A stretch of DNA of 64,000 bases, from contig RSEH01000104.1 of the NCBI GenBank assembly GCA_006503475.1, positions 62,001 to 126,000 on the forward strand, given 5' to 3'. Of this stretch, positions 9,237-18,050 are shown in pieces. The notes beneath the pieces were generated by a model that was not told the DNA's origin, made no database searches, and saw only the letters and a list, made by a program, of their open reading frames with translations. Source of the stretch: Stentor roeselii (lineage: Eukaryota > Ciliophora > Heterotrichea > Heterotrichida > Stentoridae). Each line of letters opens with the position of its first letter. The first letter of the stretch is position 1. The translations under genes and the position numbers were made by a program.

Positions 9237-9584
9237 ATGATATTTGAAAAGCTAGATATATCTGATAGTCGACATCTGGTAAAAAATCATTCCAAGTCAC
9301 CGAACAAGGTAATCCTGCCTCAATTACAACAGAAAAATAGCTCAAAAAAACTAGTCAGAAGAATCGATAGCAAAGCCAAGTCCAAACCCATTCTAACGAA
9401 GAGAACATCTCCAATAATTATAAATCTCAATCTCCCTGCTATTCCTTCTTTACCAACTGACTTTCATCGAAATGAAGACGTAACCTTTACTCCAATTATT
9501 AGACAATCTTATGAAAATTTGATGAGTGAATATTTCAAGAAGAGAAAAATTGTTTATTCAAAGATAAAATCGCATTTAAAGTAA
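9237..9584 (+). CDS. Small basic hypothetical protein (115 aa)
   Basis: A frame of 115 codons from ATG, ending in TAA. The protein is rich in Lys, Ser, Pro and Ile and has no recognised motif; the end (YFKKRKIVYSKIKSHLK) is basic and helical. It stands between two gene-poor stretches. Base composition is more codon-like than the flanks, but the call rests on the frame alone. Confidence 0.45.
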   Translation: MIFEKLDISDSRHLVKNHSKSPNKVILPQLQQKNSSKKLVRRIDSKAKSKPILTKRTSPIIINLNLPAIPSLPTDFHRNEDVTFTPIIRQSYENLMSEYFKKRKIVYSKIKSHLK

Positions 9585-10738
9585 AGACATGGAAAATTAT
9601 TTGAGTTTTTATTCGTGGATAAAAGAATTAGGTCTTTCTGTGAGTTTGAGGAATAAATAGAATGAAATGATAATCTTTATTGTTAAATTTGAGTGGTTTA
9701 TTGTTTCTTTATTTAAAAATAGTATAAGTTGTTAAATCAGCTGACTGCAAATCGGTATTGTTTCTGATTATTTTAGGAAATATTGAAAGTAGGTGTAGTG
9801 ATTTTAGTGTTTAAAAATCTTACATTCTATTAGAGAGAATAAAATAAGATTGAATTTTTTGTAAATGCTTTAAGCCTTATTTTTAAACAGTCTTGAAATT
9901 TAAAGAGCTGGCCATTTAGTCCATAATAAAATATTTTAGATGAACTTTAACCTTTCTTCTATTCAAAATTTAATCAGTAACTATAATTATCATCTATCAT
10001 CAATAATAACCAGGTTTGACTTACATGAATCTTTATATATACCTTTAACAAGCCTATCAAGTTCATTCTCATTAATCATAAAGCGATTTGCAAATTTTGA
10101 TCTGAAAATGCTGAAACTCTGCAGAAGTAATTAAGTTTAAAATATTTTCTATTCATCCACATAGAAAAACAGTGAATTAATTCCAATTCAAATACTTGAT
10201 TATTTTTCCAAGGCTTTAACTCTGATGAAATTGAGAGGAAAGCCAATAATAGGAAAAATGATGATTGATGAAAATATCTTTCAAGTGAAATATATGGAGC
10301 TTAAAAGTGGCTTACTATAGAGTCCATGATGGTGAATCGACTAGAATGTAGTGAATTAGTGATGGTGGATTAGCAGACCATCATTAAGGCTTAAGGAAGA
10401 TTCAATTGACATCCAAGTGAACTTAGGGAATGATTCTTTTAGTGCTGGTGAAGTTTTGGTACAATTATAAACATAAAAAATCTTGAAAAATGATTAGAGC
10501 TAAATGAATGATCAGAAGCATGACTCTTATATTTACTAGAATGAGCCTTTAGTGATTGAAGAGATAATTCAAATTTCTAGTCTAGAGATAACATTTTTCG
10601 AGAGTAATATTATTTATAGAGTATAATCTTAAAAGCCATAAATTCAGTAGCTCCATGCATTTAACTGATAAAATAACTCAATTAAATAAATAAAACTTTG
10701 ATTCAGCTAAAAAAAATCTAAACCTCTATCTCCTAAAA
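9585..10738. other. Longest gene-poor stretch (1.15 kb)
   Basis: AT-rich with no long frame and no tRNA fold I can support. The best frame is 64 codons at 9940-10134, Ser/Leu/Ile-rich with no motif. At 10301-10560 the composition is less AT-rich and frames are interrupted, so it could be an eroded gene, but I find no recognisable homology. Confidence 0.4.
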
Positions 10739-12505
10739 TTAAATATCGTCGGAATAATTAAAAGTCCTGAACCCACCTCCAAACTCATCTCTAGTAATCC
10801 TAGGAAGTTCAGGAGTCATAACGCGACTACTAAAGTCAACAACATGACAACTAGCCTGTTGTTTTTCACGATAAAAGCTTTTTCCATACTCAGTAGTAAC
10901 AAGAATATTCCTATTCAAAGGTAAAGGTTTCCAAGGTACAGGGCTATAACTATTATTCGAAACCGAAGTGACATACTTATCTCCATCACTCCGAAAGCTC
11001 CAATTTTTCTTCTTTTCAACCATTTTCTTATTCTGCTGTTTGAGAGAATAAGCAATAGTGGGAACCACAAGATTAGAACTTAAAGGAATATACTCAAAAT
11101 CCCGTTTTCTGCCTTCAGACTTACCCGACCTGAATTTTTTCTTCTTAAAGGCAATGGTTGGTGCCATGAACTCAGCGTAGTCAATGTTTTTCGTTGGAGA
11201 AGGTCTTTTCAGTTCAGGTTCAGGTGTGAAAAATGCTCTTAACTTGCCGAGATCTGAATGAAAACTGATCTTTTTATGCTCATAACTGGGTGGAGAAGAA
11301 ATCAAAGTGTGACGATTCGGTTTCCTTGCAGCTCTTGAAAGACTTCTACCTTTCGCGAAGACTGAAGTTGTGAAGTTCATCAATTTCGAGTTGTCAGCAG
11401 AAGGACTGTCCTTCAGTGCTTTTTCCTGCATAAGGGGAAGGACCATGACTTGCTTGGAGTAGTTGATTCCATGAGAGAGTTTTCCTTTATCTACTTTTTC
11501 CTGGATTCTTTTTTTGATGAGATCTTGAATTCGTTGAGCTTCAAGAAATTCTTCATCGTCCATCATTTCTTCGTTTTCCTCTTCAGGCATGGGGTCGACC
11601 CTGTCCTCAGCCCTTTCAGTATCTGACTTTTTTTCCTCTTCAGTCTCAAAACTAGCTTTATTCGTCGCTTTCCTCTCAAGTTTCCCTCCAATAGAATTCA
11701 AATACCTTGCAAAAGCTTCCTTATTCAGCATCGCGGCCTGTCTTCTCTTAACCCTCAAGATTTTATCCCTCATGACCCTATAAGTGAACTTTCTAATCCT
11801 CCAGTAATTCTTAATCACTAAAATCGCGAGATTTTCCTTTATTTCCTTCAACTTCTTTTCACGGTACTCAAGAAAGCGAAGACTTTGCAATGTTTTCAAG
11901 TTAAGCAGATACCTGACGCCTGCCTTTAAAAAATTCGCAGCTTGTTCCAGCTTCTGTCGTTGATATCGAGTGTAAAGGTCTTGAAGACGGTAGAGTTTTT
12001 TTCGGAAAAGGTATCTTTTGAAGGCTTGTTGAATGAGGCGAGTTGCTGGGACCAGGACGACTCCGAGGTTCAACATGATGTTCAAGGCCTGCGCTGTTGA
12101 ACTGGAAATCAGTCTTGCTGCCTTCGCTTCGATCATGTCGATGAAGTCGTCTTCCGTTTTGACCCGGAGTAAAAAACCTCGAACGTGACGTTGAATTGTG
12201 ATGGCTGCTCGGTCTTCTTCTGCTTTAAGTGAAGAAAAAAGTTTAACTTTTTGTTGTTTTAATTCGTCCCAACGCTCTTGGATTGTTCTTTGAGCGATTG
12301 CTATGTTGCGGACTTTGGTTTGGCTTTGAAGAAGCTTTTGTTTTATTATCAGTTGTTTTCGCTCGAGAAGGGTTTTTTCTTTTGAAAGAAGGGACTTGCT
12401 GAGAGAGGTGTCTTGGTGAAGGTAACGCATTAGGGCTGCTCGCTTTTTGGACTCGATGCTTAAATTTTGACTTGCGGAGGATGGCTTGATTTGGCTTGTT
12501 TTCAT
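10739..12505 (-). CDS. IQ-motif coiled-coil protein (588 aa)
   Basis: The frame is open to 12682, but the first 59 codons are Asn/Lys/His-rich and lie antisense to the start of the DHHC gene. I take the Met at 12503-12505 as start. IQ motifs (calmodulin or light-chain binding) lie at about 100-117 (AAITIQRHVRGFLLRVK), 155-172 (TRLIQQAFKRYLFRKK) and, weaker, 229-245. Helical segments surround them and an acidic stretch lies at about 295-330. The C-terminal half is basic and disordered. Such proteins are typical of ciliary and basal-body structures. Its start codon is 21 bp from the divergent DHHC start. Confidence 0.8.
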   Translation of the reverse strand: MKTSQIKPSSASQNLSIESKKRAALMRYLHQDTSLSKSLLSKEKTLLERKQLIIKQKLLQSQTKVRNIAIAQRTIQERWDELKQQKVKLFSSLKAEEDRAAITIQRHVRGFLLRVKTEDDFIDMIEAKAARLISSSTAQALNIMLNLGVVLVPATRLIQQAFKRYLFRKKLYRLQDLYTRYQRQKLEQAANFLKAGVRYLLNLKTLQSLRFLEYREKKLKEIKENLAILVIKNYWRIRKFTYRVMRDKILRVKRRQAAMLNKEAFARYLNSIGGKLERKATNKASFETEEEKKSDTERAEDRVDPMPEEENEEMMDDEEFLEAQRIQDLIKKRIQEKVDKGKLSHGINYSKQVMVLPLMQEKALKDSPSADNSKLMNFTTSVFAKGRSLSRAARKPNRHTLISSPPSYEHKKISFHSDLGKLRAFFTPEPELKRPSPTKNIDYAEFMAPTIAFKKKKFRSGKSEGRKRDFEYIPLSSNLVVPTIAYSLKQQNKKMVEKKKNWSFRSDGDKYVTSVSNNSYSPVPWKPLPLNRNILVTTEYGKSFYREKQQASCHVVDFSSRVMTPELPRITRDEFGGGFRTFNYSDDI

Positions 12506-12526
12506 TATTGTTAGATTATTATCAGG

Positions 12527-13360
12527 ATGCTTTTTCATAGAAAGGTCTTGACTAGGGTTTTTTTTTGTTTCCCTGTTGTTATTGTGCTGGCACTTATTGC
12601 TTTTCTTTATTACTGCTATGTTGTTGGATTTCTTATGATGTTCCCTCCTGCTGTTACTGTTGCACCTGCTATTGTTTTTCATTTCACTGTTTTGGTTTTG
12701 ATTTGGAGCTATTTCATGAGCATCTGCACCGACCCAGGTTCAATCCCGAACAACTTCGAGTTAATCTCACAAGATTCAATAGACCCAAGTACTTTAGAAG
12801 CAAAAGACTACAAATCAGCCTCATCATCAACCTGCACCAAATGCGAATCAAAAAGACCAGCTCGAGCCCATCACTGTTCAAGTTGCGACCGTTGCATCCT
12901 TCGAATGGACCATCACTGTCCCTGGATCGGAAACTGCGTAGGTTACGGTAACCATCGTTTTTTCATCCAGTTCCTAGCCTACGCCTGCCTTTCATGCCTG
13001 AATCTATGCGCAAGTAATTTAGCATCTCTTCACGAGTCCTCAATGCAATCTTCCCAATTTTCACTGATCGGGTGCATTGCCGGGGGAGGACTGTCACTTT
13101 CACTCGGAAGTCTTTTCGGTTTTCACGTGTTTCTAACAGTGACCAACCAGACAACACTTGAGTTGGACTTCCAGAAAGACTTCAACGTTTTTGACTCTGG
13201 AAGCGGGCAAGTTAACTGTCATCAGGTCTTCGGAGAAAGCTTCTGGCCTAAGGTCTTACCTTTGAAGACTCGACTTACAGTGGATGGGATGAGATTTCCA
13301 TTGAAAATTAGGACTACTTATGGAGAACCCCTGCTGATAAAAGACGGGTTAGTTACTTAA
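12527..13360 (+). CDS. DHHC palmitoyltransferase
   Basis: A 277-aa S-acyltransferase with all family marks: two N-terminal membrane segments (about 11-35 and 42-64), DPG motif (69-71), Cys-rich domain from 103 with the catalytic DHHC at 128-131, two further membrane segments (about 148-165 and 180-204), TTxE (TTLE, 209-212) and a PaCCT-like motif (NVFDSGSGQVNCHQVFG). The layout resembles ZDHHC3/7/15/20-type enzymes. It attaches palmitate to protein cysteines at Golgi or plasma membranes. Substrates unknown. It shares a 21-bp gap with the divergent IQ-protein gene. Confidence 0.94.
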   Translation: MLFHRKVLTRVFFCFPVVIVLALIAFLYYCYVVGFLMMFPPAVTVAPAIVFHFTVLVLIWSYFMSICTDPGSIPNNFELISQDSIDPSTLEAKDYKSASSSTCTKCESKRPARAHHCSSCDRCILRMDHHCPWIGNCVGYGNHRFFIQFLAYACLSCLNLCASNLASLHESSMQSSQFSLIGCIAGGGLSLSLGSLFGFHVFLTVTNQTTLELDFQKDFNVFDSGSGQVNCHQVFGESFWPKVLPLKTRLTVDGMRFPLKIRTTYGEPLLIKDGLVT

Positions 13361-13419
13361 TCATTAAGTTTGACTTAATACTTTTTAAATGATTCAAAAA
13401 TGTTTCTGTGGCTTATAAA

Positions 13420-14139
13420 ATGGACGTCGGCCTGGCCTTTTGCCCTGTTTTTTTTCAGTACTTTTGCCCTGGATTCTCAGGTTTTGAAGAAGATTCTGGG
13501 AAAAACGGTTTCTTGAGAGATATGAATGAAGATTTTATTGTGCCGGAAAAAGTCAAGTACCAGAGAACCTGGACTAAGACGGAAGTGGCGGAGGTGTATA
13601 ATGAAACTGTACAATATTGCAAAGATACTAATAAAAGCATTCAACAACTGGATATCAATGATTTTATCTTTATTGGTATTGGAAAAAGGCAGAACCCGGA
13701 ACAAATTATGAAGAAAATCAAGGAAGTTTGTGTTAATGGAACTTTAAGACCTGGAAAATGGTCTGCTGAAGAGGATCAAATGCTTGTTGGACTTGTTGAT
13801 ACTGAAAATAAGTGGACTCAGATTGCTAAGGTTCTTAATTTGCAGTTTCATTCTAACCTTACGATTAGAAACTCCAAGTCTTGCAAGGAAAGATGGAATA
13901 ATTACTTGAATCCGAAGATAGACAAGGGAAAATTTACTAAGGATGAAGATTTGAAACTTTTGAAAGGGTTTATCATGTTTGCTAACAAGTGGAAATCTAT
14001 TCAGAGTCTACTTCCGAATCGCACTGAAGGAGCCATTAAGAACAGATGCAAGTCTATTGTTAGAAGACTTCAGCAAGAGTTCAAGGATGAAGACCTGGTA
14101 AAGCAGAAAATCAGAGATCTTTGTAATTATAAGGGTTAG
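13420..14139 (+). CDS. Myb/SANT DNA-binding protein
   Basis: An R2R3-like pair is clear: GKWSAEEDQMLVGLV...ENKWTQIAKVL with SCKERWNNYLNP, then GKFTKDEDLKLLKGF...NKWKSIQSLLPNRTEGAIKNR, with the regularly spaced Trp and acidic residues of Myb repeats. An earlier degenerate repeat begins RTWTKTEV. The R2 linker has an insertion (NLQFHSNLTIRNS). It is probably a nuclear transcription or chromatin factor. The start is uncertain: ATG at 13420 gives a Cys/Phe-rich leader (FCPVFFQYFCPGF) odd for a nuclear protein, while ATG at 13522 (MNEDFIVPEKV) gives a cleaner N-terminus. Confidence 0.85.
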   Translation: MDVGLAFCPVFFQYFCPGFSGFEEDSGKNGFLRDMNEDFIVPEKVKYQRTWTKTEVAEVYNETVQYCKDTNKSIQQLDINDFIFIGIGKRQNPEQIMKKIKEVCVNGTLRPGKWSAEEDQMLVGLVDTENKWTQIAKVLNLQFHSNLTIRNSKSCKERWNNYLNPKIDKGKFTKDEDLKLLKGFIMFANKWKSIQSLLPNRTEGAIKNRCKSIVRRLQQEFKDEDLVKQKIRDLCNYKG

Positions 14140-14407
14140 ATTCAATGAGATATAATTTAGGAGGATTTGTGATATTTAATCGAGCTTTAATAGATTTTAT
14201 CTCAGCTGATTAAAAATCTAGATTTTTCTACATTTTCATTTTTTTAGCTTGAATATGAAAATGCTTCAAATTCATAAAAATTACTCTTTTTCTAGAATTA
14301 ATTCCTCTAATTCTAAATTACTTTAAATTTACTTCATCTCTATTTATTTTCTCATAACTCATTCAACATTCATTACTCTAAACCTTATTTCATATTCAAT
14401 TATTACT

Positions 14408-17400
14408 CTAAGACTTCAATTTAATTTCATTGATTTTTTCATAAATCAAGTCAATCTTTTGGTTCATCTCAATACTTTGGGACTGGTTATCCCTTCTCAT
14501 TTTTTTAATAACATCAAGTACCTGCCTGACTTTTCCTCCCCATTTCTGATCTTCCTGCCCCAAGACTTCTTCACAGACTTGAATAAACCTTTTATTATTC
14601 TCTCCTCTTTTCCAGAACATCAAACTTTCAGTTTCATAGACAAGTTCAGCCATTTCAAAGTAATCCATTTGATCCGCATTGAGTTGAAAAGAGTCAAAAG
14701 TGTCTCCCAGGATTGAAATAAGTAAATTGAGCATAATAATGACATTAATAACTGAAGCCAAGAAGAAATAAACATAAGTCCAAACATTTTCACTGTTCGC
14801 TCTTGAAATTTCTCCCATGTTGAGTTCATATGCAGCAGTCCAGATGCTGAAAACGTCTTTTTCTGTGTCATTTGATATGAAATACAAGACTCCGAATGAA
14901 AAAGTAGTGTAAAAAAATATCAAAAGGAAGTAAAATGAGTCTTCAATCGCTGATTTCACCAGACGCACATAATGCCGAGCCTTGTTGATCACTCGGAAAC
15001 ATGTGAGACCTTTCACAAGGTTGAAGATCACCATTAAGACTGTCAATATGTGAAACTCTGACAATGGCCAAAAGAAACAAAATGAACTCCACAATAAACT
15101 CAGTAAAAGTCTTATGATATCGATGTAGTTCCAAAATGAAAAATATGCACTTCCTAATGCAAAAGCTTGGATCAGCTCGTAAAGACCATGAAGAAGATTC
15201 AAGAATATGAAAAAAGATTGAAGCCAGTAGTTCGGGTCATGGACTGAGTTTGATGGGAAGTGGTAGTCGATTAACAAAAAAATCATTACTACCTCTAACA
15301 TGGCTAAAACCAAAACCTGAGATAAAATAATGTACCAGACTGCATCCCATTTATGACGAATATAAGTCTGAATTAAATGAGTCTGCATTATTTTGGGATT
15401 GGAACATGAGTTAATATTTTCCAGGAACCTCAAACTACTCGTAGACCCTAATTCACAAGGAATGGTAAAAGGAAGAGTGAGTAACTGAAAATTGACTTCA
15501 TTTCTCAAATTTCTATCAGCTGGTTTTTCTCCGATAAATAAAGAATAGTCGAATTTTTTGATGTCTGAATAGTTCACAATAGGAAGATTTACCTTTGGAA
15601 AGCCGAAGTTATTCGGATTAGGAACTGAATAAAAAACATCATCGAGGAATTCAGGAAGTCTTTGTGAGTAGTTTTTTATCAGCAACTCGAAATCATCTCT
15701 TATCTGATATGAGTACATCAAAAAAAGATCCAAGTCTCTTACCTTAACCTCATGAAAGTATTTCAAGATTTTATCAACACAATTCTGAGACTTCTTCGAA
15801 AGTGCATAAAAAAGTGGCGAATTTCCATCAGCATCTCTTTTAATCTCAGTCCCAGCCCGAAGCGCAGATATCAAAAGTTTATCTTTTCCAAGAAAAGAGT
15901 AAAAATGAGCTAAGTTAATCCTGGCATTTCCGAATTTGTAATGAATATGTTTAGAATTGATATTATCTTTTTTCTTAATAGTGCTTAAATACAAATAGTT
16001 TTCGATAGGGTTTCTAATATCAGCAAGTTCCATCGCGTCACTTTTACTAATGTCCCAAAAGTAAACTTTTCCACTCTTATCAGCTGAAATGATCTGAGTA
16101 TTGCCTGAATCAAATTTAACTCTGCGGATTTCAGAAGTTTTCCAATGAATTGAATACTCTTCCATGTGATCATCCACGTTCCATACTCGGATAGTCTTGT
16201 CAAAAGAACAGGACACGAGGAATGCACTGTCTGCAGAAAAAGAAACGTCTCTCACTCGATCTGTGTGTTTTTTAAACGTTGTTATTTTATGCAATATAAA
16301 ATTTTGAGGGTCTGTTGGCCATTTGAATAGTCTGATCATTCCATTTCGGTAACCTAAAGCGATACTTGAACAGTTTGGACTGAAGGCGATTGAATCGATT
16401 TCGTTGTAGTCTGATCGGATTTTATGGATTAGGACTCCTGAGTGAAGATCCCAGATTTTTATGCTGTAGTCACTTGAACCTGATACTATGTAGTTACCGT
16501 CGTTACTGACTTCTACTGCGAAAATCGAATCTGTGTGAGCCTTCCATGATCTGATGAAATTACCTGTTGTCTCGTACATTGTAATGAAGGTTTCTTGGGA
16601 TCCAGTTATTAAAATCGTCGAGTCGGGTGAGAAAGCCAAACAAAATATAGCAAATTTGTGCTCTGTGAAGACAAACTCCAAAGTTTTTTCTTGGTAATTC
16701 CAAAGTCTAACTGTTTTATCTTCTGAACCACTAGCTAAAAACTTGCCATTCGGACTAAACTTCAAATCCCATATCTTACTTTCATGACCTTTAAGATCAG
16801 AATAATCATGAATATTCTTCAAGTTCACTAGTTTTATAGTTGATTCTTCTCCTCCTGTGGCCATGAAACAACCATCTGGAGAAATAGCCATCGAATAAAT
16901 AGCCTTTTGGTGAATTTGGATTGGTCTGACTCTTTTCTTGCTTCCAATGGTCCACTTCCTTAAGAGCCAGTCTGATGAACCACAGACTAGAACTGTGTTA
17001 TCTTTTGATAGACACCCTGAAAATATAAAACCTTCACAACCATCTATTATACATTCAAGACTTTTACCGGGAATATCAAAAATTTTTATGCTTTGGTCTG
17101 CGGAGTATGCTATGAGATATTTACTGTCACTTGTCACTATGACTCCTCGAACTGACTTTTTGAAATTATCAAACGTATGAAACAATGAAAAATCTTTCAC
17201 ATTTAAAATCTTAATCAGATTTTTTTTCTTGTATCCAAGTATTAACAAACGATCTTCTTGCGCCAATGCCATACTATTAATATCATCTCGACTTTCTTGA
17301 TCAGGCTGGTATATTTTTTCAACAGCCAAGTTTTTCGTATTGCAAAATTTAACAAATCCTCCTTCACAAGAAACAATTGCAAATGAAGCTGAACCATCGA

Positions 17401-17929
17401 AGAGTATACTCAATGAAAATGTTGAATTTATATTAACAGATCCAATTAAACTTAAATCCAAGGCATTCCATAAGTCAAAGACAGGCCCATCTCCACAAGT
17501 GCCAAGGATTTTTCCAGAAAGACTAAGGGAGCCTGCATAGATTTTAGTAGAATTTCCCTTTACATTCTTGACCAGTTGCATGTTTTCTAGTTCCCACATA
17601 AAAATGTTACTATCCCAATCAGCCGATATTAGCATTTTTTGATCTTTTGTCAAAATCAGAACTCCGACAATGTTTGAATGACCTTTCAACATATATTGAT
17701 TAATTCCTTCTGCATTCCAGGCGATTATCATCCCGTCTGATGAACCTGAGAATATGGAATTGTTGTCTGATGAGATTGTGCAAGACCAGACCTCAGAAGT
17801 ATGTCCTTTGAATAAGACATGAGAACTAGGCTCCCATGAAATGAATTTTTCTATCAAAATATCGGTTTTGGAATCGTTGAACTCTTGAATAATCTCAGGA
17901 CCCACTAATCTTTCTTCAAGTTCAGCCAT
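14408..17929 (-). CDS. WD40-repeat / TRP-like ion channel fusion (copy 1)
   Basis: 1173 aa. Residues ~35-650 hold about 13-14 WD40 repeats, enough for two propellers; examples are FKGHTSEVWSCTISSDN and LKGHESKIWDLKFSPNGK. Residues ~680-770 look like an ankyrin-type helical linker (AGTEIKRDADGNSPLFYAL). Six membrane segments follow in ~855-1085, with a TRP-like end: SFYFLLIFFYTTFSFGVLYF (S5), a pore stretch, and VINVIIMLNLLISILGDTF (S6). A cytoplasmic tail with a coiled coil ends the protein. TRP-type channels pass cations; a WD40 sensor or scaffold fused to one is unusual. It is a tandem paralogue of the next gene. Confidence 0.88.
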   Translation of the reverse strand: MAELEERLVGPEIIQEFNDSKTDILIEKFISWEPSSHVLFKGHTSEVWSCTISSDNNSIFSGSSDGMIIAWNAEGINQYMLKGHSNIVGVLILTKDQKMLISADWDSNIFMWELENMQLVKNVKGNSTKIYAGSLSLSGKILGTCGDGPVFDLWNALDLSLIGSVNINSTFSLSILFDGSASFAIVSCEGGFVKFCNTKNLAVEKIYQPDQESRDDINSMALAQEDRLLILGYKKKNLIKILNVKDFSLFHTFDNFKKSVRGVIVTSDSKYLIAYSADQSIKIFDIPGKSLECIIDGCEGFIFSGCLSKDNTVLVCGSSDWLLRKWTIGSKKRVRPIQIHQKAIYSMAISPDGCFMATGGEESTIKLVNLKNIHDYSDLKGHESKIWDLKFSPNGKFLASGSEDKTVRLWNYQEKTLEFVFTEHKFAIFCLAFSPDSTILITGSQETFITMYETTGNFIRSWKAHTDSIFAVEVSNDGNYIVSGSSDYSIKIWDLHSGVLIHKIRSDYNEIDSIAFSPNCSSIALGYRNGMIRLFKWPTDPQNFILHKITTFKKHTDRVRDVSFSADSAFLVSCSFDKTIRVWNVDDHMEEYSIHWKTSEIRRVKFDSGNTQIISADKSGKVYFWDISKSDAMELADIRNPIENYLYLSTIKKKDNINSKHIHYKFGNARINLAHFYSFLGKDKLLISALRAGTEIKRDADGNSPLFYALSKKSQNCVDKILKYFHEVKVRDLDLFLMYSYQIRDDFELLIKNYSQRLPEFLDDVFYSVPNPNNFGFPKVNLPIVNYSDIKKFDYSLFIGEKPADRNLRNEVNFQLLTLPFTIPCELGSTSSLRFLENINSCSNPKIMQTHLIQTYIRHKWDAVWYIILSQVLVLAMLEVVMIFLLIDYHFPSNSVHDPNYWLQSFFIFLNLLHGLYELIQAFALGSAYFSFWNYIDIIRLLLSLLWSSFCFFWPLSEFHILTVLMVIFNLVKGLTCFRVINKARHYVRLVKSAIEDSFYFLLIFFYTTFSFGVLYFISNDTEKDVFSIWTAAYELNMGEISRANSENVWTYVYFFLASVINVIIMLNLLISILGDTFDSFQLNADQMDYFEMAELVYETESLMFWKRGENNKRFIQVCEEVLGQEDQKWGGKVRQVLDVIKKMRRDNQSQSIEMNQKIDLIYEKINEIKLKS

Positions 17930-18050
17930 TTATACTTATATATTTTTTTGATAGCTTTCTTATTAACACCTATTAAACTACCTAACCTTAAACCTACTCA
18001 ACTTTAATCCTAAAAATCTTGTTCTTCTTAATTATCTTTTCAAATTCCTA

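Noticed and set aside
9940-10134. 64-codon frame in the 1.15 kb spacer
   Set aside because: Ser/Leu/Ile-rich chance frame in AT-rich DNA, no motif or conserved context.
12506-12682. N-terminal 59-codon extension of the IQ protein
   Set aside because: Asn/Lys/His-rich and antisense to the well-supported first membrane segment of the DHHC enzyme.
13400-13510. Signal-peptide-like frame MFLWLIKWTSAWPF joined to the Myb gene by a 23-nt GT-AG intron
   Set aside because: Heterotrich introns are 15-16 nt, and a secretory leader does not suit a Myb protein.
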